Assembly (NCBI GenBank): GCA_027886175.1
Contig: JAJNNQ010000075.1
Coordinates: forward strand, 63,132,001 to 63,196,000
Length of the DNA stretch: 64,000 bases
Reading direction: 5' to 3'
Origin: Phylloscopus collybita
Lineage: Eukaryota > Chordata > Aves > Passeriformes > Phylloscopidae
The notes under the pieces: model-generated
Told to the model about the DNA's origin: nothing
Databases searched by the model: none
The model's input: the letters and a program-made list of their open reading frames with translations, nothing else
Made by a program: the position numbers and the translations under genes
In this document: positions 26,700 through 36,000 of the stretch, piece after piece
Numbering within the stretch: position 1 is the first letter of the stretch
Layout: the number at the start of each line of letters is the position of its first letter

Positions 26700-26960
26700 A
26701 ATAAAACCTTTAATTATCTACGGGTCAGCCATAAATCTGGAATAAAAATAAATGTTACTTTTTAAACTCGCCTTTAATTCTGCACAGAGTTTACGCCGGC
26801 GCTTTCTATTCTCTCAGGAGAGGCACTACCAGGACTTGGTGTGCGCCCCACGTTTGCATTTTTGCATCAGCTTGACTCCCAAGGAACGTGTTAGGAAACA
26901 AGTTTGGCTATCAGACATAAAGGATGTCTATAATGCTAATTAAAGTAAACAAAAACAGAT
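26700..26960. promoter_or_regulatory. Candidate conserved non-coding element
   Basis: Unique sequence with AT-rich cores (CCTTTAATTATC at 26708, GCTAATTAAAG near 26936) around a more GC-balanced middle. There is no coding signal. It is called by composition and context only, and the boundaries are arbitrary. Confidence 0.22.
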
Positions 26961-27359
26961 AAAAGGTGTATTTTTCTCACTTTTTTTTTTAAACACTCAT
27001 GCATGTATTCTCTTCGCATACGCATAAAAAGAAGCCAAAACTAATATTAATAGTGGTGACGGGACTCAAGCAAATTAATTCCTTACAGAAGTACATTGTT
27101 TAGTTTTAAGAGCTCATATTTTCAAAGTCTTAAATTTTGAATACCTACTTCTATGGGGTTTTCAGTCTCCTGGTACCCAGCGATTCCTGTCCACATGGCT
27201 GATTTTATGGGCAAGCTATGAATGGCACTGCATGGGGGCACCGCACAATGGGGAACACCAACCTCGCCAGGAGCCGTTTCTGTAACTTTTCACTGGAAAA
27301 CATGCCACGCAGGCCATGTTTATTACATGTTCCAGCATTTTACTTGATTTGTTAGTCCC

Positions 27360-27870
27360 AGGTAAGTTTTACTGCGGCAAGCCCAGCGACTTGAAGCCTG
27401 GAATCAGGCCCCACGTCACTCTTCACCACAGCCCCCACAGAGCCAGTGGTGGGCCCAGGCCCTGCTGGCCATCGCCATGTCCCTTCCTGGCGGGGGGGGA
27501 CCTGTGGTCCTACATGGTGCAGCTCCATGGCTGCCACCCACTTCCCATAGGCCAGAGGGGACCTGCCACTGCTTTTCCAACTGTGGCTCCCTGATTTGTA
27601 GCTGGCAGCCAGATTTTGGGGCCGGTGGGCTCCCTTCCATCCACCTGCAGACCTGCATGCAGGGCTTGGGTGTACAGAGTCACCAAGGTGGCAGGGGAGC
27701 CTCCCCCAGAACTGAGGCAGAGGTCTGGGGATGGAGGGCGTGTGCTGAAGCCCGTGTTTGATGCTGTCTCTTTCACAGGTCACTTACAACTCACCGGGCC
27801 TTTCCCTGTGCTGCTTAGGTGCCTCTGTCAGCCCCGGCTACTCTTTACATCTCCCCTTTTAAGGACATTG
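27360..27870. other. GC-rich segment with overlapping open frames
   Basis: At least six frames longer than 60 codons overlap on both strands here, as expected from low stop-codon density in GC-rich DNA. None has a recognisable domain. CpG is moderate. It forms the left shoulder of the CpG-island group that follows. Confidence 0.45.
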
Positions 27871-27949
27871 GGGAATTAAAAAAAATATATATAAAAACAA
27901 ACAAACAAAATTAAACATACCACAATAGCACTGGAACTAGCCAGGTGAT

Positions 27950-28395
27950 GGAGACTCCCTTTACCGCCTTCCCTCCCCAGCCACAGCGCGGTTGCTCAGC
28001 CTCAGGGCGCATCCCGGGGCACCCTGAGCGCCATTCCCGCCCCGGGGTGCCCGTCCCTCAGGGCGGGCACCGGCAGCCCGCCTCTCCTCCGGGGCCAGGC
28101 GGCCGGGGCGGCTCTTCCCGCCCCTGCCTGAGGGGCTGACGGGGACGGGGGCGAGGCAGGCCCCGCTGCCCCTTCACCGGGGCCGGCCGGCTGTGGGCGC
28201 GGGCGGGCGGACGGAGGACCCGCGTCAGCGGGAGCCCCGGCGGGCAGAACTAACTAACGCCGGGCCGGCATTGTCCCCCGCCAGCCGCCGGGTGGTTTCA
28301 GTACGAGCCTGTTTAACAGGGGGCCGATGGCCGGCCGAGGCGCAGAGCCACCGCTGCCGCCGGCCCCCGCCTCCCCGCCCCCGCCGCTCCGCGCT
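27950..28395. promoter_or_regulatory. CpG island 3' of IRX1
   Basis: Very GC-rich DNA with dense CpG (many CCGGGG, GGCCGG and GGCGGG motifs), about 4.3 kb beyond the IRX1 polyadenylation signal. Unmethylated CpG islands away from promoters are common across Polycomb-regulated homeobox loci. It could also mark the promoter of an unannotated non-coding transcript. No TATA-like box or coding exon is assigned. Confidence 0.7.
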
Positions 28396-28590
28396 CTTTG
28401 TAATAGTCTCATCTACAAGGACGATTGAAACTTTATAGTGCATGATTCATAGAGCGGGGCTGGCGCTCCGAGCCGCGGCGCATATTACATTAATCAGTGT
28501 CAGGCCACTAAAACAGAGATATGAATATGAATTCTCCATATTGCAGGGGAGATAAATGTGCTTGTGAATAATTGATCGGTGCCCATGGAA
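28395..28590. promoter_or_regulatory. AT-rich candidate enhancer core between CpG islands
   Basis: The sequence switches from CpG island to a block containing CATGATTCATAG, CGCATATTACATTAATCAG, GAATATGAATTC and GTGAATAATTGATCGG. These are typical of homeodomain and POU sites. It is unique and non-coding, bounded on the right by an A-rich stretch. Of all the non-coding blocks in the window it looks most like a deeply conserved element. This is judgement, not a measured conservation. Confidence 0.4.
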
Positions 28591-29640
28591 AAAAAAAAAA
28601 ATTAAAAAAAAGGTTGGGAAAAACATGGTCATGCCATGAAAGTTAGCCGGAGATCGAACGAGCCCCGGGACCAGCCCGCACGGCGCCCCCGCCCCAGCTC
28701 CGCCGGTCGCTGCTGTCGGCGGCGGCTTCGGGGCCGCTCCAGTTTCAGAGATAGTGCATCAAAAACTCAACCAAAGCAGCAAGAAGAGATGACAGGAGCC
28801 GGGAACGATAACAATCACAGGAACGAGCCGGTTTGAGTATATACACCCTACTAATTTTCTTCTTCCCTTTCTCTGGGCTTTTTTTTTTTTTTTTTTTTTT
28901 TTACCTAGTTAAAAATAGACTTTTTTTTTTTTTAAGAATAAAACAGAAAAAGAGTAAAAAATGAGGCAAGCATACCAATCAGCGTGTTTCATAACTACGT
29001 CTACGTCTTTGTGACAAAGCCAAATCCCCGTAAAAGCTGCCGTTTGCTTTTAATCTGTTCTGCAACTGCGAATTTCTGAGTTTGCTGAACTCGAGATTAT
29101 ATCAACTTTTCAGTGTTCTTCACAGATTTCTGCCATTCTTCTGTGAATGCTAAGTAAATAATAACAAAAAACAAGACATTTTTTACTGGGGGAGGATGGA
29201 GGATTATACAGACTATGTATTGAAAAAGTGTTTTCTTGGCAGAATTTTAAGTAGCACTTCAACGTATCTTGGCACTCGGTTGTCGTGCTAAAAGAAGTAT
29301 ACAACTCCTTGTAGTTCCCATTCGATTCAATGCAAATTTTCTTATTGACTTTATTTATCAGGTTCGGGTACCGTCATCATTAAAAAAAAAAAAAAAAAAA
29401 AAAACAAAAAAAAACAAAAAAAACTAGGGAGCTAGTACTTTTCAATTCACTCTTATCATCTCGAAGCATTCCCAATTACGGCAAATCGTTCAGCTTAAGC
29501 TGCTTTATTTTTCTCCCTGCACTCCGCTGTTTTCTGGTATACATCTGCTGGGGTGGATGTCAATGAAAATATGACAGAAAAACTACAAATTATTTTCCTG
29601 CCAGGGTGACGTAAACGATCATTCCTAGCACGGTTCACGT
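28591..29640. other. Mixed non-coding DNA with homopolymers
   Basis: Contains a short CpG-rich patch (28640-28760), a T24 run (28879-28902), an A23 run with further A-rich sequence (29382-29424) and a unique block at 29440-29640. The last carries GGGTGACGTAAAC, a CRE-like site, and GTTCACGTGAC, an E-box, and may be regulatory. No gene seen. Confidence 0.5.
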
Positions 29641-30300
29641 GACAAGCGAGACCTCGGGATGATGAAGCTCCCGCTCCTCCCTAAAAGCGGCGCGGGGGCT
29701 CCTGGCGGCGGGGAGCGGCTGGGGCCGTCCCGCCCGGCCCGGGCCCCGTGCGGTAGCGCAATGATCACCCGCAGACCTCCTCTCTCTCTCTGAAACTTCC
29801 TGCAGGAGCAATGGCCACCTCGCTGCGGCTTGCCGGGGAGGGAAAGGCGGTCACCCTGCTCCCCCAGGTGCCGAATAGGCTGAGGCAGCGGGCTTCGGGG
29901 AGTGCTGGGCACTAAGGCACGCAGCCCCGCCGCAGCTTTTCTGACTTAAACAACACGGCGTTTATCAGCTGGCCTCGGGACTCTTTGGTTTTCCCTTTTT
30001 TAAGGGGAAGCCACTTGCGCTCCTGTCCAAAAACTTCGGAAGTGGCGCGACCACGCTCCGTCCGAGCAGGCAGCCCGCAGCCCTGGGCGCGCTCCTACAG
30101 CAGTCAGCATGCAGCTCCCAGGCCGCCCCCGCCAGCCGCAGGGGAGACAGGAGCCGGCTGCTTCACCCCATCCCCGGCAAACGCTCCGGGCGCAGTGGGG
30201 AAAGACGGTGCTGACCCCGCGGGGCTTCATTCGTCGCCCCCCACTGCCGGTAACACCCTCAGCTGGTTGGGGAGGGAAGCGTCACAATTGTTAGCGTTAC
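29640..30300. promoter_or_regulatory. CpG island 3' of IRX1, second
   Basis: GC-rich DNA with frequent CpG from about 29640, interrupted by CTCTCTCTCT at about 29780. Overlapping frames on both strands show no domain. Interpretation is as for the island at 27950: Polycomb-type island or start of an unannotated transcript. Confidence 0.6.
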
Positions 30301-30459
30301 TTGGGGGGAAGAGGTGGGAAATTCAAATAGCAGATAAGGAAAAAAAAAAAAAATAAAAATCCAGTTCTGCAACAGAGTCATCTCTAGAGACATTAAGGCT
30401 TCCAAAGGAGGAAAACTGCCAACCAGATAACTACTGGGAATTATCACTCTCCGGAGGAT

Positions 30460-31060
30460 AATCAGAACTGTAAGCGCACTCCGGAGGATGCTGATGGCTT
30501 TCTGGCCGAATTAAAGGCGGGCAGCCTGCGGCTCTCCGCCCCAGCCCAGCCGAGCCGCGGGCCGGGCGCGGGGACGGCGCCGCCCGCCGCCCACAGAGGG
30601 CGCTGCGAGCCTGCCCAAAGCGCCGCCCGCCTCTCCGTTCGGGACCGCTCGGAACCGCTCGGGATCGCTCGGGACCGCTCGGAACCGCTCGGCCCGAGGG
30701 CGCTCGGGGCGCGGGGTGCGCGCTCCCCGGCGGACGGGCGAGGCGCGCACACGCTGCCTCCTTCCGCTCCTGGCAGCTCAAGTCCCTGCTGAGGTCCCTG
30801 TGCCGCACGGGAGTCCCCGCTCCGCTCCCCCGGGACAGTCCGGCAGCGCCGCGCTCGCTCCGCCTCGCCGCGCATCCCGGCGCGCCTTTGAGGTGCCGTC
30901 TCCACCTGGGAGGAGCGGAGCCGGTCCATGGCAGCCAAGCGGTCGGTCCCCGGCGGCAGCGGCACCCCGGACGGCCGGGTTGCTCGAGGACGGCCGCGTC
31001 TCCCGAGAGGAATTTGGGAACCGGGGCAGCCGGTGCGGGACTGGGGCGATTTCATCTGAA
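30460..31060. promoter_or_regulatory. CpG island 3' of IRX1, third
   Basis: The densest CpG stretch on this side of the gene, with GC boxes and many CGC/GCG triplets. It holds a 10-bp tandem repeat at 30641-30690. A 217-codon minus frame spans it, but its peptide is low-complexity Arg/Ala/Pro/Ser typical of translated CpG-island DNA and is not credible as a protein. Confidence 0.68.
30641..30690 (+). repeat. 10-bp tandem repeat, five copies
   Basis: Five head-to-tail copies of GGRACCGCTC: GGGACCGCTC, GGAACCGCTC, GGGATCGCTC, GGGACCGCTC, GGAACCGCTC. Each carries at least one CpG. It lies inside a CpG island. Confidence 0.95.
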
Positions 31061-31140
31061 TTGATACGAAAGAGACAGCAATTGCATCAGGTTTACACCA
31101 GCACTGACCTAACACACCGTTAAGCTCTGCAGTCTTGAAG

Positions 31141-31186
31141 ACTTTTTTTTGTTTTGGTGGTTTTTTTTTTTTTTGTTTTTTGTGTT

Positions 31187-31218
<32 letters not shown>

Positions 31219-31267
31219 TTTTTGTTTTTTGGGGGTTTTTTTGTTTGTTTGTTTTTTTTTTTTTTTT
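31141..31267 (+). repeat. T-rich tract with G interruptions
   Basis: More than 120 bases are almost entirely T, broken by single or grouped G, with one uninterrupted run of about 28 T. It sits directly after the CpG island ending near 31.1 kb. Confidence 0.92.
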
Positions 31268-32684
31268 GTATTTTTCAAATACGTCTTCCCTCTCCCCGAA
31301 GGCTAAATTACTCTAGTTTGGTAAAAAGTGCAATGCTCTCTTTTCTTGGCACAGTTGCCAACAATTACCTACGCGAGTCTGTCTGTGATTTGAGAAAGGA
31401 AAAAGAAAAAAAAAAAAATACACCGAAACAACTAAAAGCCAAAATACAAACTAATTGATGACATGCTAGGAGCTGCAGGATGTCAAAATGAGTCTCTTTC
31501 CAGAGACTCTCCTTCAGATATTCCACACAAAATCTATTTTGCCTGACCTGTTTCTTTGCTCCATCAGAAAAACGCAAAATGTAGGAGCCCACCGTCTCCA
31601 CCTTTTTGACAACAGATATCTAAGCCATAGTTTACCGAGGCTGCTCTTCGATCGAGATGATTCTGCAGCTAAATCAAGATCAATATTCTGATCTATGACA
31701 AGAATTTTATTAATATTTTATTTGAAAATCTCTTGTTTCCGACAATTCCTGGTTTGAGATTGGTTTAGTTTGGATAGGGCGTCACCGCATTATTTCTTAA
31801 TGACTTTCCCAGCTGCTTCTTTCCATTTTCCACCATCAACAACCATCTGGTATCTTATTAGCACCTCAATGCTCATTTAGTGTTCTCATTTAGGAGGAAG
31901 AAAAAAAGAAAAAAAAAAGAAAAAGAAAAAAAAAGAAAACCACAAAAAAAACCCGACTCAAAATATTACGCATTTTAACGGACCTTCTTTGGAAGATTAA
32001 TGCCTTTATAAAACGATAGATCCTGTCTCTCAGTCTATTTTTAACCAATAGATCGGAATCACAAAACTTTCTTCTAAGATTTCTAAGATGTGCAAGAGCT
32101 GCCTTTTTCTTTTTTCCTACTAGGATTGTATTTAATCTCTCAGGGAAATATCTTTCACGTTTCCTCTGTGTTTATTCAAAGCGCATATCGCTACAAATAA
32201 TTCTTTTTCCTAAACTATGATTTTTTTAATTTATTTTTTTTTCATCTTGGGTGGGAATATATACCAATGCACTAAAGATCTTGGTCCAGTTTAGCAACCA
32301 GTTTGGACAGCAAAGTTGTACACCAGGGTACTGTGAGAAAACTTGTCCCTTTCAGTTTTAGGAAACTATTTTGTAGCGTAAGTGGAAGTCAGGTCCCTTT
32401 ATGTCTGGAGAATGGATACTACAGAACACATCTGAATCACCACAATTGTAAAAATAACTTTAATATTACTAAGGCAAGAGCCAACTTCACTCAACTTCGT
32501 AAATTTGCATGTATGAAAAGGGCAGCTCACAGCTTGTTTTCGGAAAAATACCTTGGATTTGCTGCTTTACGTTTCAGTTACCCAATGGAGGAGACTTGAC
32601 TTTTCAGAAAACAAATTATAAATGTTTGAATAGATTTGTAATATACTTATAAGATCTGTAGCAACAGAATACATACCTGAAGAG
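31268..32684. other. Intergenic DNA beyond IRX1 3' end
   Basis: No gene seen. It contains an 8-bp perfect inverted repeat (arms 31490-31497 and 31502-31509, GAGTCTCT/AGAGACTC, loop TTCC), an A-rich simple repeat at about 31900-31950 and unique AT-rich DNA. Polyadenylation-like hexamers for the minus strand recur (e.g. near 31700 and 32225), but the first after the stop codon is at 32704. Confidence 0.55.
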
Positions 32685-33031
32685 AGCTCATAATTTCATT
32701 TAGTTTATTAGACAAAAATATATGATTTAGACAAGTTTTGCTGACGTGTTATTTACAATCTGAAATCACTCTATATACAGAAAAAAAGAAAACCACAAAC
32801 ACATGGGAGACATTTACGAAACAAATAATCCAAGAATGGTTAGAATAACACGATCTGAAATGGTACAATGAGGAAGGGGATCCATCTACAGATTTGTGTA
32901 ATGCTTTTATGGATTTGCACCACCTTATTGCAAAAAGAGATTGATGGGAGTCGTTTATAGCGTTTCCTTTTTTTTCACTCTCTCTGTCCTTAATACCAGT
33001 CTCTGTAATATTTTTTCACCAAATCATTTAA
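32685..33031 (-). other. IRX1: IRX1 3' untranslated region (predicted)
   Basis: This is the sequence from the stop codon to a predicted cleavage site about 20 bases past an AATAAA. The length of about 350 bases is modest and plausible for this gene. The end is inferred from the signal and a T/G-rich downstream stretch; alternative longer ends are possible. Confidence 0.6.
32704..32709 (-). terminator. IRX1: IRX1 polyadenylation signal AATAAA
   Basis: The plus strand reads TTTATT, giving canonical AATAAA on the minus strand, 323 bases after the stop. I see no other AATAAA between the stop and this site. Downstream on the minus strand is a T/G-rich stretch (TATGTATTCTGTTG) suited to a downstream element. 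Confidence 0.65.
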
Positions 33032-33089
33032 TCAAGCAGAAGGGAGAGCTGTTAAAATTCTCGGTGTTCCCTCTTGCTGAGCCAAAGAG
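33032..33089 (-). CDS. IRX1: IRX1 coding exon 4 (58 nt coding)
   Basis: The acceptor CCCCTGCAG|C follows a C/T-only tract. The first base completes AAC (Asn 451), and the exon then encodes [18 protein letters not shown] and TGA at 33034-33032. It matches the known IRX1 C-terminus with few changes, which confirms gene identity and frame. It is far too short to appear as an open reading frame by itself. Confidence 0.93.
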
Positions 33090-36000
33090 CTGCAGGGGTG
33101 GGGGGAGGGGGGGGGGAGAGGAAGGAAGAAAGGGGAAAAAAAAAAAAAAGACGTAACAATCTTTCAGAATAAAAGTATTTTTTTTAATTGCCTGTCTATT
33201 GCTATAGCATCTTAGTAATAGATAATTGCACAAAAATCATTGTCTCTCGTGTAATTAACACAAGATTTTTGAGATCTGTTAAGTTTTAGAAAAGTTACAG
33301 TCTGTCTATGTACAATTGCAATTTAGTCTAAGTTTGAAAAGATTAGAGCAACTCCTGTGCTGTTCTCATTGTTTGTATGTATCATTGTGGTGATGATTAG
33401 GTGTTATAATTAGTCTTTATTATTCAAACACTCTGTTTCACATAAGTAACATTCCAACAGTGAAAACAAACAAACAAACTCACTTGTCACGGACAGGCTG
33501 GAAGGGCGATTTTAGCGGCTGGGGTGGGGAGTCAGTTCTTGGTACATTTTCTCTTTCTAGAAGGAGACAAAAAAAAAAAAAAAAAAAGAAAAAGAAAAAA
33601 AAAAAAGAAAAAAAATAAGTCAAACAAAAACAGGAGAACCATTTTAGAATAGCAACAGTAAGAATCTGGACGCTATGCAGAGGACACACTTCCCTCTCAC
33701 CCTCCTGTTCAGGTGTGTACAGATACATGTGTATGTGTGTACAGCACTACACCCTACTTTCAGTATTTAAGCAGTCATCAAGCTTTTCTTGACACATTTT
33801 TACTGTCATTGAAATTATTGGGAGATGAGGGTCATGAAAGAGGGAAGGAAAGCTCAAACCTGTACGTTTCACTGCACTCTGAATTTTCATCTTACTTGAT
33901 GAAAGGTGTGATATAGGGTGAGAATGTAATAGGCCACGTGAAATGTGCCTAATGTATGTGACCAACACGCTGGGTGGGGGGCCGGAAATCAACGCTAGAG
34001 TAAACTGTAGCTCCATTAAAAGCAATCAGTTACACCAGTGTGACACCATTCCTCAAGGAGTAGTTCACGTGCATGTGTTGGGGGTGGAGGGAGAGGTGGA
34101 GGCCTGATGCATTAATTACCTATGTGTTTGGGACTGGTCCTCTCTGAAGGTTTTTCGCTGCTTAGAGCTCCCAGGGTTGCTGTTAAAACGGAAGATTGTT
34201 GCTGGGCCTGGAGGTGGTGATTGTGATGAGTAGCATGGTGGTGATTTACTCCCAAAAAGGACCTCACATTTAGAAGGGAACTCTGAGTGAGGAAAGCCCC
34301 ATTTGTCCAGTTGTGAAATTTGCCAATCTGGCATGTATAGAGTCCATGGCTAGGGAGAAAAGCAGGGTGCTGAATCTGAGGGGAAGTGTGGTTAACCTGG
34401 GGAGGAGGGGGAGGAGGAGGAGAAGATTTCAGGGCACCATCAGGACTGGTTGCTGTCTCTGCCAAAGACCAAATCTTGGGTTTGCTGTGAGATGGCATCT
34501 GTAAATTGTTCAGTCCCCCAGGACTGAGGATTCTCGTGCTATTGTCAGAGGCCTCCTTCACCATGGCCAGTGCATCTTTGGGTTTCAGCCCTTCAGACCC
34601 TGACAATGCCAAATCCTTCTCCTTTTCCAAGTGTTCCTCTTCACTGCTTTGTCTCAGGGGCTCGGGCTTCTCCTCCTCTTCCTCGTTGCTCTGCTCCTCA
34701 TCATTCTCATCGATTTTATCTATATCTATGCTCTCCAGGTCAATTTCCTCATCATCTTCATTTTTCTCGGGGTCCCCCTCATTGTCACTCCCGAAGAGGT
34801 TTGCATCTTCTTGGTCCTTACTCCTGGAGCCCCAGGTCACCTTGTTCTCCTTCTTGAGCCGCCGGCGGGCGTTGGCGAACCAGGTGGAGACCTGGGTGAG
34901 GGTCATCTTGGTGATGATGGCCAGCATGATCTTCTCGCCCTTGGTGGGGTAGGGGTTCTTGCGGTGCTCGTTGAGCCAGGCCTTGAGGGTGCTGGTGCTC
35001 TCCCGGGTGGCATTTTTGGGCCGCCCCGGGTCCCCGTATTGGAACTGTCCGTAGGGATAATAGCCGGGGGCAGTGTGGGCAGCAAAGGTAGCAGGGTGGA
35101 CACCCGGATTATCTTTCAGCTCGTACTGGGAGCCCTGAAACACATTCAGACAAGCGGAGAGGAAAAAGCACATCAATTATCTCGTTAGCGTCTCTAACAG
35201 ACCTGAATAGGCTACTCCGGGAGCCGGAATACGCCTTTCAGCCGTGCAAAGGGTCTTCACAGCCAAATTCGGCCCTGCCCGCTCCAGGCTCTTCACATTT
35301 AGGTCATACAGGGAGAGGTGTTGCCAATTGATTCCCCCTTCTTGCAGGGAAATGAAAGAGAGGTGCTGAGCGGGGCTCTGACAGACACTACCAGTATTTT
35401 CTCCGCAAACCAAACTAAACGATGGAAAAGCAGCAACTTCGCCTCGGCGAGACAATTCACTGTGCCCTTGAAATTATCGGGCACATAGAACAGGTACTAC
35501 ACCGCACTTGCAAACTAATGCCCGCGCACAGCGCCGCATTTATCCGCAAAGTATCCAGGAGGATGATAGAAATGCATGCAGAGCATTCTTTATATTTGCT
35601 CCTAGTGAAACGAGACTGGGGAGATGAATGCACAACTTCAGTCTGAAGAGATTCATAATGAGAAAGATTTTCCACACGCATGCCAACACCACCACCCCTG
35701 CTCCCCAAATCATACACCAAGATTCTGGAGTAAAACATTAACTTCTAACTGTTAGAAGAGCCTTTAAGCTCTGGAATGAAAACTGATCCACGCATTGTAG
35801 AGTATGGATATGCAGACACTTTATCTCATAAGTTTTACTTTGATCTGTCCAGAGCAAACACAAGTTGTTTACAAGCGTTTAGAGACGGTGATTTATTTGC
35901 AATCAATATTCTTTTTATCATCAGTAGTAAAACACAGCAAGTCAAATTATCCCATCAGGTGTTTTGGTAAATAACATTTTATCTTTCTGGGAACCTCATT

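Noticed and set aside
30462..31115. 217-codon minus-strand frame 3' of IRX1
   Set aside because: Translated CpG island including the 10-bp repeat (repeating Ser-Glu-Arg-type units); no homology recognised.
33480..33728. Stand-alone 82-codon frame ending VRDK
   Set aside because: It is IRX1 exon 3 plus upstream intron; the Lys codon and stop are intronic after the GTGAGT donor.
34631..35188. 185-codon plus-strand open frame opposite IRX1 exon 2
   Set aside because: It is the complement of a highly conserved coding exon; the peptide is Leu/Gly-rich with no domain. A shadow frame.
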